Notes: generated by a model not told the origin, from the letters alone. Positions 25,829 through 35,307 are shown, counted from the first letter of the stretch. The stretch is 64,000 bases of DNA from Oligoflexia bacterium (GCA_023954355.1 JAMLID010000002.1:65130-129129), one strand, 5' to 3'. A program made the numbers and translations.

Positions 25829-26987
25829 TTTCTTTAGATAAAATAGAAAAATGTGGAGCAGGATTTATTCCCAAAACTCCCATATTTGCAATATGGGTAG
25901 ATTTAAAAGTTTTTTTATCGATGAAGTGTAGTTTTCCGTAGTAAGTTGCAATTAAATAATATTTATCCGAAAGACAAAGCCCTAAGCCTAAAGGATAATC
26001 ACCAGGTGTTTCGTAGAGAGATTTTAATTTTTTTTCTTTCATGTCCCAAAAAGAAACTGCCGAGCCGGCTGTATGGCTTACAAAAGAAATATGATTTTCT
26101 TTATCTAATTTGATTGTTAGATTTAAGCGCATTTTATTTTCTATGCTTTTAGGCATCATTTCATGAGTGGAATTGTTTTGTAGGCCAGCAATGGCTATAG
26201 GAGTACTTAAGTTTACATCGCCTAAGAAACCAATTTTTGGATTTTTAATCTCTTTATTTTTATACCAAGCTCTTGTCGATACGACTATTGATGAATCATC
26301 TTCATTTGCCTCAAAGTGACAATAAGAAGAGTGTTTGATTTTTGGCTTGATGATAGTTTCTACTTTTCCCGACTCGGCATCTAGAACAGAAAGTATGCCA
26401 TCTATATTTGGTGCTGCGTTTTGTATCTTACCATAATGCCCAATCGCGATATTTTTGCCAGCGTTTAAGTTTTGCACAAAATGAGTTTGAGCCCCCTGTG
26501 ACTGAAATTTCTTAACTTCTTTCCAGTTTTTTGTTTCTAGTACACGCACAGCACCCTGATCTTTTTTATTTCTAGGAAATTCGGGTAAGTAGAACAAGGT
26601 TCCATCGGGTGAAAATACTCCATGACCCGAGAAGAGCTGCCCATTATTTGCATGAACTACGGATTCTATTTTTTTCTTATTCAAGTCCCAAATAGATGCG
26701 ATTTCTTCATCTTGATCAATCACCACTGCTCTTATTTTTTTTCCATAGAAGAGCTCAAAATAGTGCGATTTTGTATTGGGAAGGTCAAAATGTTCTACTT
26801 TGCCGTTTGCTATATTTAATAGGCTCATTTTATTGCCGCCAGCAATCATGAGTGTTCCATAGGATTCTTTGGGCGCATTCCATTTTTCTTCTCCAAACGC
26901 TGTAGAAGCATAGATAAGCTTGGGAATCGGCAAAGCAGAAGCGGCTAGAATGATTCCCGATTTTTTGAGAAATTGCCTGCGATCCAT
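25821..26987 (-). CDS. Tat-exported DUF1513-like beta-propeller protein
   Basis: The 388-residue product starts MDRRQFLKKSG followed by a hydrophobic stretch and PIPKLIYASTAFG, a twin-arginine (RRxFLK) signal. The mature protein shows repeated blades such as KMSLLNIANGKVEHFDLPN, SGHGVFSPDGTLFYLPE and SVLDAESGKVETIIKPK, with NSTHEMMPKSIENK in the middle, which fits the COG3490/DUF1513 family. Relatives are often encoded beside periplasmic iron-uptake (imelysin-type) proteins, but none is visible here. Export through Tat suggests that it folds, perhaps with a cofactor, in the cytoplasm. Function unknown. Confidence 0.72.
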   Translation of the reverse strand: MDRRQFLKKSGIILAASALPIPKLIYASTAFGEEKWNAPKESYGTLMIAGGNKMSLLNIANGKVEHFDLPNTKSHYFELFYGKKIRAVVIDQDEEIASIWDLNKKKIESVVHANNGQLFSGHGVFSPDGTLFYLPEFPRNKKDQGAVRVLETKNWKEVKKFQSQGAQTHFVQNLNAGKNIAIGHYGKIQNAAPNIDGILSVLDAESGKVETIIKPKIKHSSYCHFEANEDDSSIVVSTRAWYKNKEIKNPKIGFLGDVNLSTPIAIAGLQNNSTHEMMPKSIENKMRLNLTIKLDKENHISFVSHTAGSAVSFWDMKEKKLKSLYETPGDYPLGLGLCLSDKYYLIATYYGKLHFIDKKTFKSTHIANMGVLGINPAPHFSILSKEII

Positions 26988-27195
26988 GGTGAATTCATTA
27001 TAACTTTAGATGCTTACGGGTGGGAGCTTTTTATTTCTATCAGCGTTCTATTTTTTCATTGCGTATAAAGTGGCGAGAAATTTATTTTTATTTGTAATTT
27101 TAAATAGTTATACAGATAGCTGGGCTTTGTAGATTTGATTGGTGAGTCGAATGCTGTGCGCCTAAGAGACATATTGTTTCTAGTCTCAAGAAAGG

Positions 27196-27224
27196 TTGAC
27201 GTTGAGCGTTGATTCTTTTATTCT
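27196..27224 (+). promoter_or_regulatory. Probable promoter placing mnmA start at or near the transcript 5' end
   Basis: TTGACG (27196-27201), a 17-base spacer and TATTCT (27219-27224) form a plausible sigma-70 promoter. Only three bases separate the -10 box from ATG 27228, and no ribosome site precedes it, so the mRNA would be leaderless or start between the two in-frame ATGs. Confidence 0.5.
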
Positions 27225-27227
27225 CCC

Positions 27228-28373
27228 ATGCAAATGCAAAAGAAATCAAAGGGAAAAGTCGTTGTAGCGATGAGTGGGGGGGTAGACTCTTCTGTTGCTG
27301 CTGCTTTACTTCAATTACAAGGTTATGAAGTGATTGGAATGTCGATTCAGACATTCGATGCGAATAAAGAAGATAAAGAACGCTTTGATTCTTGTTGCTC
27401 TATCTCAGACATGAACGATGCGAGACGAGTTTGTGAAAAATTAGGTGCTCCATTTTTTGTGGTAAATGCTGTGGAAGCTTTTGAGTCACGTGTGATTGAT
27501 CACTTTGTTTCAGAATATTTAAATGCCCGTACGCCAAACCCTTGCGTCTTATGTAATAACCATATCAAATTTGATTATCTTTTAGAAAAAGCGCTTGAGA
27601 TCGGTGCAGATTCTGTAGCCACTGGACATTATGCAAAAGTACATTTTAATCAAGAAACTGGCAGATACTCTCTTTTAAAAGCGGTAGATGAACAAAAAGA
27701 TCAAAGCTATTATCTTTTTGGTCTTAGCCAAGAGCAATTAAGGCATACGTTAATGCCACTTGGAGATTTGCGAAAAATTCAAGTTCGTAAAATGGCAGAG
27801 GAGTTTGGACTTTTACGAGTTTCTAAAAAACCTGATTCTCAAGAAATTTGTTTTGTGGGAAGCGAAGGTTACGCAAAATTTATTGAGAAAAAAGTGGGTC
27901 CTTCGGTATTTATTCCTGGTAGTTTTTTTCTTTCCACTGGAGAGCTACTAGGTCACCACACGGGTGTGCATCAGTATACAATTGGGCAAAGAAAAGGGCT
28001 ACCTGCAGATGTTTTATCTCAAGCACAAAAATTGGGATTTCATGAGTTGTACGTGAAATCCATAAACCTTGATACGGGCAAAGTTATCCTAGATAAAGAA
28101 TCTGATCTTTTTAAAAAATCTTTCTTAGCTAGAGATTTTAATTGGCTTGCTGGCGTAAACTTTAGTGTTGATAGGCTTGTAAGTGCAAGAATTCGTTCTA
28201 GGCACGAAGGAGCTTCTGCAAAAGCAAGGCTTTACTCGGGAAACAGAGTGATTGTCGAGTTTGAAGAAGCTCAAAGAGCAATTACACCTGGCCAAGCTGT
28301 GGTACTGTATGACGGAGATGAAGTTCTTGGTGGTGGATGGATAGAGAAGGTCTATGATGGAAGCCAGCTCTAA
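27228..28373 (+). CDS. mnmA: tRNA-specific 2-thiouridylase MnmA
   Basis: A 381-residue protein with the PP-loop MSGGVDSSVAAALL, the catalytic cysteine in NPCVLCN, GHYAKV, and the second catalytic cysteine region SQEICFVG, plus HTGVHQYTIGQRKGL. It makes 2-thiouridine at position 34 of tRNA for Lys, Glu and Gln with sulfur relayed from a cysteine desulfurase. ATG 27228 or 27234 may be used. Its 3' end overlaps mtaB by 20 bases, giving a tRNA-modification operon. Confidence 0.96.
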   Translation: MQMQKKSKGKVVVAMSGGVDSSVAAALLQLQGYEVIGMSIQTFDANKEDKERFDSCCSISDMNDARRVCEKLGAPFFVVNAVEAFESRVIDHFVSEYLNARTPNPCVLCNNHIKFDYLLEKALEIGADSVATGHYAKVHFNQETGRYSLLKAVDEQKDQSYYLFGLSQEQLRHTLMPLGDLRKIQVRKMAEEFGLLRVSKKPDSQEICFVGSEGYAKFIEKKVGPSVFIPGSFFLSTGELLGHHTGVHQYTIGQRKGLPADVLSQAQKLGFHELYVKSINLDTGKVILDKESDLFKKSFLARDFNWLAGVNFSVDRLVSARIRSRHEGASAKARLYSGNRVIVEFEEAQRAITPGQAVVLYDGDEVLGGGWIEKVYDGSQL

Positions 28374-29685
28374 AGATTTTTCCTACGAAATTCATACTAT
28401 GGGTTGCAAGGCAAACCTAACAGATTCACAAGATTTAGAATCTCAGTTGTTGTCCATGGGTGGAGTTGAATCATCTGTTGATCCTGATGTTTATATTCTC
28501 AATACTTGTACAGTTACTGACCAAGCAGACAAAGAAGCAGTAAAGTTGCTGAAAAAAGCAAAACATAAATTAGTTATTGCTACAGGCTGCATGGCACAGG
28601 TAAGCCCAGATGTATTGTCAAAAACAGAAAGAGAAAATTTTGTAATTTTAAGAAATTCAGCTAAGTCTGAAATTAGTGAGGTTATTTCTGGTTGGTTAAA
28701 AAAGCAATCTCAAGAGGGCGTAGTTCATGGAGATCGCTTAGGGTGGCATCAATCTGTTAGGGCTAGCAATTCCTATTTGCAAGAAGGTAAAACGAAAAGA
28801 ACAAGAGCTTTTTATAAGGTTCAAGACGGATGTAATGCTTTTTGCTCGTATTGTGTGATTCCGCTGGCAAGAGGTAGAAGTCGTTCTCTCTCGGAGCAAA
28901 AAATCTTAGAGGGGATACAACAATTAGAGCGTGATGGGGTTAAAGAAGTAGTACTAACTGCAATTCATGCCGCAGACTATTTGGATGGTAATACAGATTT
29001 TATTGCATTGGCGAAATCAATTTTAAAAAACACATCTACGATTCGAGTAAGATTAACATCTCTTGATCCCTCAGAGATAACAAAAGACTTAATTTTTTTT
29101 ATGAAAGAAAACCCAAGGCTTTGTCCGCATTTTCATTTGTCGATCCAATCGGCTAACGACAAAGTTTTAAAAGACATGGGAAGAAACTATTCTGCAAAAG
29201 ATATTGAAAATACATTTGAAGATATAATGACAATCATCCCTCATGCATATTTAGGTATGGATTTAATCGCTGGATTTCCCACAGAGAAAAAAGAAGATCA
29301 TTTAGACACTTTAGAAAGACTAAAAAAGTTACCGTTCACGAAAGCTCACGTTTTCCCTTATTCGGTGAGAAGAAATACTGCTGCAGAAAGGCTGATCCAA
29401 TCTGGGAATATTGTGGCTCAGCATGAAATTGCTAGTCGTGCAAAAGAGCTAAGAGAGTTAGGCAAAAAGAAAATGCAAATTGCCTTAGAGTCAAAAATAG
29501 GTAGTGTTCAAGAAATTTTAGTTGAAGAGAAGAAAATAGCTGTAGGCTCTAGAACTTGTAGTTTTGGCCATGCTAGAAATTTTCATAAAGTTGTTATCCC
29601 AGGCGATCATCCAGCAGGGGAGTTAAAAAGAATTAAAGTAGTTGGGATACTAAAAGATGATTATCTAAAAGGAGAGTTGTTTTGA
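28354..29685 (+). CDS. mtaB: tRNA t6A37 methylthiotransferase MtaB
   Basis: A 443-residue radical SAM methylthiotransferase: the N-terminal UPF0004 domain has GCKANLTDSQ (the K distinguishes MtaB from MiaB), NTCTVTDQADKE and ATGCMAQ with cluster cysteines; the radical SAM cluster is CNAFCSYC; a TRAM-like tail follows (EILVEEKK...GHARNFHKVV). It converts t6A to ms2t6A in tRNA. AGAAGG precedes the ATG, and the start lies inside mnmA. Both genes serve anticodon-loop thiolation. Confidence 0.93.
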   Translation: MMEASSKDFSYEIHTMGCKANLTDSQDLESQLLSMGGVESSVDPDVYILNTCTVTDQADKEAVKLLKKAKHKLVIATGCMAQVSPDVLSKTERENFVILRNSAKSEISEVISGWLKKQSQEGVVHGDRLGWHQSVRASNSYLQEGKTKRTRAFYKVQDGCNAFCSYCVIPLARGRSRSLSEQKILEGIQQLERDGVKEVVLTAIHAADYLDGNTDFIALAKSILKNTSTIRVRLTSLDPSEITKDLIFFMKENPRLCPHFHLSIQSANDKVLKDMGRNYSAKDIENTFEDIMTIIPHAYLGMDLIAGFPTEKKEDHLDTLERLKKLPFTKAHVFPYSVRRNTAAERLIQSGNIVAQHEIASRAKELRELGKKKMQIALESKIGSVQEILVEEKKIAVGSRTCSFGHARNFHKVVIPGDHPAGELKRIKVVGILKDDYLKGELF

Positions 29686-30230
29686 ATTTATTATTATTAT
29701 TTGTTTCTTTTGTCGCCTTTGCGAACCCTCAAGAAGTAGTACAAGATATTTTTACAAAAAGTTCGCAAGAAGAAGTAATTAAAAATCTTGAGAAGCAAGA
29801 AGAAGTTCAAAAGCATATAGATTATGATACTTTGGCAAAAAATGCTTTGGGTAAGTATTATAAAACTACATCGAAAAAAGATTTTGATTGGTTTAAGTCA
29901 ACACTTAAGCAGATTATTGCATTAACTATTTTTCCCAAGGCTCCAGAGTTTTTAAAAGATGTTTCGATTTCTTACTCGGATGTAAAAGAGAAAAAAGATA
30001 AAGCTTTCGTAAGTAGTCAGGTTCAGAATAAAGCAGATTTTACCGACGTATCTTATGATTTAAAAAAGAGTGGTGAAGACTGGGTGGTAACGGATATCTC
30101 TATTGCTGGCTTGTCTTGGACAGATTCTATTCGCGATCAGGTTTCTGATGTACTGAAGAAGAAAAAATGGAAAGGTCTAAAAGATCTAATGGGGGCACGA
30201 CTTAAGAAGCTTCAAGAGGAGAAAAAGTGA
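29682..30230 (+). CDS. MlaC/Ttg2D-like periplasmic protein
   Basis: A 182-residue exported protein: a short signal peptide (LLLLFVSFVAFA) then NPQEVVQDIF, a helical region with DYDTLAKNALGKYY and a late SYDLKKSGEDWVVTDISIAGLSW, which follows the pattern of MlaC phospholipid-binding proteins. It starts at TTG 29682 within the mtaB stop, with AGGAGAG upstream. The next gene, a TolC-type protein, starts in its stop codon. No MlaFED transporter genes are present, so the phospholipid role is tentative. Confidence 0.7.
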   Translation: MNLLLLFVSFVAFANPQEVVQDIFTKSSQEEVIKNLEKQEEVQKHIDYDTLAKNALGKYYKTTSKKDFDWFKSTLKQIIALTIFPKAPEFLKDVSISYSDVKEKKDKAFVSSQVQNKADFTDVSYDLKKSGEDWVVTDISIAGLSWTDSIRDQVSDVLKKKKWKGLKDLMGARLKKLQEEKK

Positions 30231-31501
30231 TTTTTTTTCTACTGGTATCCATTACTGTATTTGCTCAAACACTAAACATAAATGATGCAATTCGTATTGG
30301 TTTAGAAAAAAATCAAGAGATTAAATCTCAAGAATGGCAGTTAAAGCAGGCTGAGGCAGATTATGACCAAGTGATTAGTGAGTTCGCTCCAAAATTAGAA
30401 GGTACTTTTGGAATAGGGCCTATTACCAAAGCGGAAGGCAATGCGACTCGCTCGATAGAAGACAAAGGTGTGTTGGGTCGAATGCTGATGGGAAAAATAA
30501 CTGTCACTCAGCCATTATACACATGGGGTAGGCGTTCTAATTATAAAAACGCAGCTATCGCTGGATTGCATGTTAAGCAAGCTGAGTTAGGAGCAAAAGA
30601 GAGTGAAGTGCGCTACCAAATCAAAGAGGCATATTATGGATATCAATTTGCAAACTCTTTGTATGACTTCATTCAAGGTGGATTAGAAGAATTAGAAAAA
30701 GCGAAAAAGAATAAAAAAATTGAAGACCATAAAACAAAAATTTTCGTTCTAGATATTGAGGCGAATGTACAAGAGGTAAAAAAACATTATACATTGGCTT
30801 TAGAGGCTCTACGCTTAAGAACAGGAGATTCAGAAATTCGCCCAGCCCAAGAATGGCTAACTCCTAATTTTCGCTCAATGAAAAGCGTACAAGATTATAT
30901 CGAACTTGGTATCAGAGAACGATCTGAGTTCAAGCAATTAGCTGAGGGTATTTATGCTAAACGAAGCTTGGCAAAGGCAGAGAAGAAGGCAGCACTTCCT
31001 GTGCTAGGTATTTTTGGATCATATGAAATGGCTGATACGAATGTTCGCCCTTCGCAGCCAGGAGTATTTGCTTATGATCCCTATAACCGTGAGGTTTGGA
31101 CTTTAGGTATAGGGTTAAGGGTTGAGCTTCAGTGGATGTTACCTTTCGCAAAAGCAGCAAAGTATAATGCTGAAGCAGAAGAGTTGGTAGAGAAAGAGGT
31201 TTTCGCAAAAAATGGTATAGCTTTAGAAATTCGTAAGGCTGTAGAAGAAGTCAAAGAAGCAGAGGCAAAGCTGCGTTTGAGAATGGAAGCATATCAACTT
31301 GGAAAGCAATGGCTAGCAAAAGAAGGCATAGGTGTTGGTACTGGGCTAAAGACATCGAATAGGATGCTCGAAGCGTTTCTTGCTAGAGCCGAAACAACGA
31401 AGTCGTATTTTCAGGCGGTTTTTGACTACCAAATAGCATGGGCGAATTTATCGAAAACTGTTGGAGTAGAGGTAGACCCTAGCTTTCAGGTCGCACCTTA
31501 A
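30227..31501 (+). CDS. TolC family outer-membrane channel protein
   Basis: A 424-residue protein with a signal peptide (IFFLLVSITVFAQ) followed by LNINDAIRIGLEKNQEIKSQEWQLKQAE, the typical TolC/OEP opening, and two long alpha-helical repeats rich in Glu, Lys and Ala. Such trimers form outer-membrane/periplasm channels for efflux or type I secretion. It begins at GTG 30227 overlapping the MlaC-like stop, with GAGGAG before it. No inner-membrane pump or adaptor gene is adjacent, so its partner must be encoded elsewhere. Confidence 0.85.
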   Translation: MIFFLLVSITVFAQTLNINDAIRIGLEKNQEIKSQEWQLKQAEADYDQVISEFAPKLEGTFGIGPITKAEGNATRSIEDKGVLGRMLMGKITVTQPLYTWGRRSNYKNAAIAGLHVKQAELGAKESEVRYQIKEAYYGYQFANSLYDFIQGGLEELEKAKKNKKIEDHKTKIFVLDIEANVQEVKKHYTLALEALRLRTGDSEIRPAQEWLTPNFRSMKSVQDYIELGIRERSEFKQLAEGIYAKRSLAKAEKKAALPVLGIFGSYEMADTNVRPSQPGVFAYDPYNREVWTLGIGLRVELQWMLPFAKAAKYNAEAEELVEKEVFAKNGIALEIRKAVEEVKEAEAKLRLRMEAYQLGKQWLAKEGIGVGTGLKTSNRMLEAFLARAETTKSYFQAVFDYQIAWANLSKTVGVEVDPSFQVAP

Positions 31502-31702
31502 ATGACCATGAGCGTTACGCGTTTTCGTTTCTATGCAGCTTGCCGCAATTGCTTTACGAATAAGGCTAGATGAGTTAAGAAGAATCACTTATTGAGACTG
31601 TCACTTAACGGTTAATTTCGTTGTTGGCTTCGCAATTTTTGCGTGCGACTTCGGATTTTGAAAATTTTGTAACAGCCTCTCTTTCTAAAGGAGAGTTTTA
31701 GC

Positions 31703-33047
31703 ATGCAACAGCCAAATGTATTACCAGCCACAGGACGCTTAGGAATTTTAACTCCAGGAATGGGCGCAGTTTCGACAACTTTTATGGCAGGTGTTTTTTC
31801 TGCACGTAAAGGTTTCACAAAGCCCGTAGGTTCACTTACAGAGATGGGCTATATTCGCCTAGGTAAAAGAACTGAAAACAGAAACGCTCTAATTCGTGAG
31901 TTTCTTCCCTTTGCTCGTCTAGAAGATATCGTATTTGGGGGATGGGATATTTACAGTGAAAATGCCTATGAAGCTGCGAAAAATGCAAAGTTTTAGAAAA
32001 AGAACACTTAGAGCAAATTAAAGAAGAGTTGTCTCAGGTCACCCCAATGAGCGCAGTTTTTGATTCGCATTTGTTAAATTAATTTCTGGTCCAAACGTAA
32101 AAAAGGGTCCAAATAAATTTGATTTAGCTGAACAACTTAGAAAAGACATTAAAGATTTTAAGCAAAAAAATAATTGTGACCGATTGGTTATGGTTTGGTG
32201 TGGTTCTACAGAGGCTCATATTACTGCTGGTAAAGAGCATCAGACAATTGAAGCTTTTGAGAAAGCGTTAAAAGAGAGTTCTCCAAATATTGCCCCGTCA
32301 ATGATTTATACTTATGCGGCCATTATGGAGGGTGTTCCTTATGTGAATGGTGCTCCTAACTTATCTGTAGAACTTCCTTGTTTAATTCAATTGGCTGAAA
32401 AAAGAGGAGTGCCAATTGCTGGTTCAGATTTTAAAACTGGTCAAACACTGATGAAGACAATTTTAGCACCAGGCCTAAAATCGAGAATGCTTGGAATTTC
32501 TGGTTGGTACTCAACAAATATTTTAGGAAACCGAGACGGAGAAGTTTTACAAGATCCAGAATCTTTTAAATCAAAAGAAGTTTCAAAACTTGGTGTATTA
32601 GAATCTGTTTTAGAGCCAAATAGACATCCAGACCTATACGGTGATCTTCACCATATTGTTCGTATTAACTATTATAAGCCTAGAGGAGACAATAAAGAAG
32701 GTTGGGATAATATCGATATCTTTGGTTGGATGGGTTACCCTATGCAAATCAAAGTAAACTTTCTTTGTCGTGACTCAATCTTGGCGGCTCCTCTAGTACT
32801 AGACCTTGCCCAGTTTATGGATCTAGCGGCTCGTTCTGGCTTTAAAGGTATTCAAGAATGGTTAGGCTTTTACTTGAAGAGTCCTCTAGTGAAGCAAGGT
32901 TTGGCTCCAGAGCATGATTTACAAGTTCAAAAGCTAAAGCTTGAAAATACGCTTCGCTACTTAGGTAAAGAAGAGCTAATCAACCATCTTGGTTTAACCT
33001 ATTACGGAGTAGACGAAGCAGACGCTTCTAGAATCGGAAACGAGTAA
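31703..33047 (+). pseudogene. Myo-inositol-phosphate synthase (Ino1 type) with two frameshifts
   Basis: The three parts of one protein lie in three frames. 31703-31996 encodes GRLGILTPGMGAVSTTFMAG (NAD-binding) and a conserved N-terminus. About 31990-32070 in the next frame encodes VLEKEHLEQIKEELSQ and onward. From about 32073 to 33047 the third frame gives LISGPNVKKGPNKFDL, LVMVWCGSTEAH, GVPYVNGAPNLSVELP, GSDFKTGQTLMKT and GDLHHIVRINYY. One A is missing near 31987-31989 and one T near 32071. The family makes inositol-3-phosphate from glucose-6-phosphate. AGGAGAG precedes the ATG. Apart from the two deletions the sequence is undamaged, so a sequencing error or very recent loss are both possible. 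Confidence 0.85.
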
Positions 33048-33055
33048 TCTCGCGT

Positions 33056-34402
33056 ATGAGAAAACCTCTTCGTAAGACTTCAGTACCAGGCCCAAAATCT
33101 ATTAAAATATTTGCTCAGGAGCACGCAAATCTTGCTCCTGGCCTACAGGGCTTTGCTCTCATGGCACAAGTGGCTATGGAAAGTGCAAAGGGCTCTTGGG
33201 TCACCGATGTTGATGGGAATGAGTACGTAGATTTTATCGGTGGGATTGGAGTCAATGGTCTTGGGCATTCTCATCCGGTCTATGTAAAGGCTCTTCAAGA
33301 GCAATTAGAAAAAATTTCTGTTGGTAGTTTTTGTACTGAGCCAAGAGCAGAGCTAGTGAAAAAAGTTGCTGAACATACACCACAGGGTATGGATCAATTA
33401 CAGCTTTATTCAGGTGGATCCGAAGCCGTAGAAAGTGCTATGCGCTTAGCTAAATGTTATACAGGGAAGTGGGAGTTTGTTTCCTTTTGGGGGGGCTTTC
33501 ACGGAAAAACATTAGGTACAATGGGGCTTTTAGGTGACGGACAAAAAACCAACTATGGACCCTTTGCACCAGGCTGTCATAGTTTGCCGGCTTTTCCGGA
33601 TTGTTACCGATGTCCTCTAAAGCTAGAGCCTGGACAATGCGGATTTGCTTGTATTGAGCTTTTTGAAAAATCTGTAAAGACTCAAACAAGCGGTGCTGTG
33701 GCTGCAGTGATTGTTGAGCCATGCCAAGGAACCGCGGGTAATATTATTCCTCCAAAGGGGTGGCTTAAAGCCGTACGAGAAGTTTGCGATCGAATAGGTG
33801 CACTTCTTATTTGTGATGAAATGATCACAGGTTTTGGCCGTACTGGATCTTTTTTTGTTTCTAAAGAATGGGATGCAAAGCCTGATATGATTACTGTAGG
33901 GAAGAGCTTTGGTGGCGGTTTTCCTGTAAGTGGAGTGATTACCACTAAAGAAATAGCAAGCGCTAAGCCTTGGGCGAACCCATCTGGATCTTCTTCTTCG
34001 TATGGAGGTAATCCCCTAGCTGCTGTTGCTGCATTAACGGGGATTGAAATTATTGAAAATGAAAACCTCTGCAAAAACTCAGAAGAAATGGGAGCGAAAA
34101 TTCTTTTAGAATTAAAAAAGATGAAAGAAAAATTTCCTTTTATTGGAGAAGTAAGGGGTAAAGGCTTATTTTTGGGTATAGAGCTTGTGAAAGATAAAGA
34201 AACAAAAGAACCTCTTTCTGAAAATAGAATGAAAGAATTTTATAAAGAGGGAATCCAAAAAGGCCTATTAGCTATGAGCTACAAACCAACGATTCGCTTA
34301 CAGCCAGCTCTTACTATAGATGCAGAAAGTGTAGAAACGGGTATTGGTCTATTAGAAGAGCAATTTCAAGAGATGTATGAGCGCTCTGACTGGCGCGAAT
34401 AG
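33056..34402 (+). CDS. PLP-dependent class III aminotransferase
   Basis: A 448-residue aminotransferase of the ornithine/4-aminobutyrate group: WVTDVDGNEYVDFIGGIGVNGLGHSHP, YSGGSEAVESAMRLAK, FWGGFHGKTLG, ICDEMITGFGRTG (PLP-ring Asp) and TVGKSFGGGFPVSG with the Schiff-base lysine. An unusual insert FPDCYRCPLKLEPGQCGFAC holds four cysteines, a possible metal site seen in some members of this group. It follows the inositol-phosphate synthase gene by eight bases, which suggests one operon, possibly making an amino-cyclitol or modified lipid headgroup; the substrate is not known. Confidence 0.87.
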   Translation: MRKPLRKTSVPGPKSIKIFAQEHANLAPGLQGFALMAQVAMESAKGSWVTDVDGNEYVDFIGGIGVNGLGHSHPVYVKALQEQLEKISVGSFCTEPRAELVKKVAEHTPQGMDQLQLYSGGSEAVESAMRLAKCYTGKWEFVSFWGGFHGKTLGTMGLLGDGQKTNYGPFAPGCHSLPAFPDCYRCPLKLEPGQCGFACIELFEKSVKTQTSGAVAAVIVEPCQGTAGNIIPPKGWLKAVREVCDRIGALLICDEMITGFGRTGSFFVSKEWDAKPDMITVGKSFGGGFPVSGVITTKEIASAKPWANPSGSSSSYGGNPLAAVAALTGIEIIENENLCKNSEEMGAKILLELKKMKEKFPFIGEVRGKGLFLGIELVKDKETKEPLSENRMKEFYKEGIQKGLLAMSYKPTIRLQPALTIDAESVETGIGLLEEQFQEMYERSDWRE

Positions 34403-34758
34403 TAAAGACGCCGACAAATTTCCAATTTCTACATTACCTCTTTCGTGAAAGATTGCTGCGCTCGCTTCGTGCTCGCTCGGCCCTTGGCAGCCAATTCTCC
34501 CTTCTTGGTCGAATTGTCCGCAGGCCAAGTAGTAGGCCAGCTCACATCTTCACTCAGTCTGTGCCTTGAACTTGAAAATTTTCCAGCATCTTTTTATAGC
34601 TTTCTGAAGAATTCGATTGATCTTCAGCCGCGATCTTGGACACTTTCCAACTTCTTTATAACAATACTTCACGCAGTTAAAAATTTTGCCGTCCTGTCTT
34701 TAAAAAATTCTCATCGTCTCTGGTTAAAGAGATCAGGGAGCTTTATTCGCTAAAATAA
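34403..34758. other. Extragenic stretch with degenerate repeat units
   Basis: About 350 bases without a credible gene. Two units inside it, 34563-34591 and 34627-34655, resemble each other and a unit at 60922-60951 (pattern GCC-CGATCTTGGA-CATTTTCCAGCATCT). The 5' part is richer in CGCTCG-type words than the flanking genes. A 102-codon open frame at 34445-34753 covers it but has no recognisable protein pattern and I reject it. Confidence 0.5.
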
Positions 34759-34795
34759 AAAAAGCCCTCTGAGTCAGTCAGAGAGCTTTCTTTTC
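34759..34795. terminator. Intrinsic terminator (serves both strands)
   Basis: CTCTGA (34767-34772) / TCAGAG (34778-34783), extended by the outer AAAGC/GCTTT pairs, is flanked by an A-run on the left and TTTCTTTT on the right. It lies after the stop of the leftward small Cys-containing protein and after the rightward extragenic stretch. Confidence 0.8.
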
Positions 34796-34811
34796 AGATT
34801 GAATCTATAAC

Positions 34812-35090
34812 TTATCTGTTACAGGTCCATCCGATGAAGCATGATGGAGAATCAATTGTAGAAACCCATGCAGCTCTTGATCCGTGCTTAGCACCGCAAG
34901 AATTCATATAGAATTTAGCGTATAATTTACCAGCTCTTTCACTTTCACCGTAAATCATTACAGCTGGAGAATTCTGAACGATATAGTCTCTAGCTTGTTT
35001 GCAGGTTAAGTTACGAGAATCTGGGGTAGCGCTTGCAACAGCAGCAAAAGAGAAAACTGAAAGAACAGCTAATAAAGTAATTTTTAACAT
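34812..35090 (-). CDS. Small exported cysteine-containing protein
   Basis: A 92-residue product with a clear signal peptide (ITLLAVLSVFSFAAVASA, then TPDSR). The mature 70 residues hold four cysteines (LTCKQA, NSCGAK, PSCFIG, WTCNR), probably two disulfides, with YIVQNSPAVMIYGESERA between. Small proteins with this layout are common hypotheticals in Gram-negative genomes; I can name no family. AAGGAG is found before the ATG. It is transcribed divergently from the TIGR02147 regulator, and a terminator follows it. Confidence 0.65.
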   Translation of the reverse strand: MLKITLLAVLSVFSFAAVASATPDSRNLTCKQARDYIVQNSPAVMIYGESERAGKLYAKFYMNSCGAKHGSRAAWVSTIDSPSCFIGWTCNR

Positions 35091-35219
35091 TTGAACTCCT
35101 TAATTAAATAACGTTTCATCGTATTTGCATGAGCCAACAACAAAAATCTAAACTCATGTACACAACACGAATTTGATATGTGAGCGCTGGCTGCTTTACA
35201 AGAAGATCCTCGAAAAAAC

Positions 35220-35269
35220 GTTGCTCCTGGACAACACTGTACTTATCTTATGTGTTGCACCAGGGCAAC
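35220..35269. promoter_or_regulatory. Pair of near-palindromic operator-like sites
   Basis: GTTGCTCCTGGACAAC (35220-35235) and GTTGCACCAGGGCAAC (35254-35269) are 16-base sites with the shared form GTTGC-WCCWGGRCAAC, centred 34 bases apart on the same face spacing. The second ends 9 bases before a TTGACT box. They probably bind a dimeric regulator, possibly the TIGR02147 protein itself. Confidence 0.55.
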
Positions 35270-35278
35270 ATCTTTTTC

Positions 35279-35307
35279 TTGACTAAATGACCTAAAACAA
35301 TAAATAT
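35279..35307 (+). promoter_or_regulatory. Possible promoter of the TIGR02147 gene
   Basis: TTGACT (35279-35284) is followed after 16-17 bases by TAAATAT. Transcription would begin within a few bases of ATG 35319, leaving almost no leader, and no ribosome site is visible before the ATG. Confidence 0.4.

Noticed and set aside
29682..31501. Complete Mla or efflux transporter operon
   Set aside because: Only the MlaC-like and TolC-like genes are present; no ATPase, permease or adaptor gene adjoins them.
34445..34753. 102-codon open frame before the terminator
   Set aside because: It covers the degenerate repeat units, has no recognisable domain and a composition unlike neighbouring genes.
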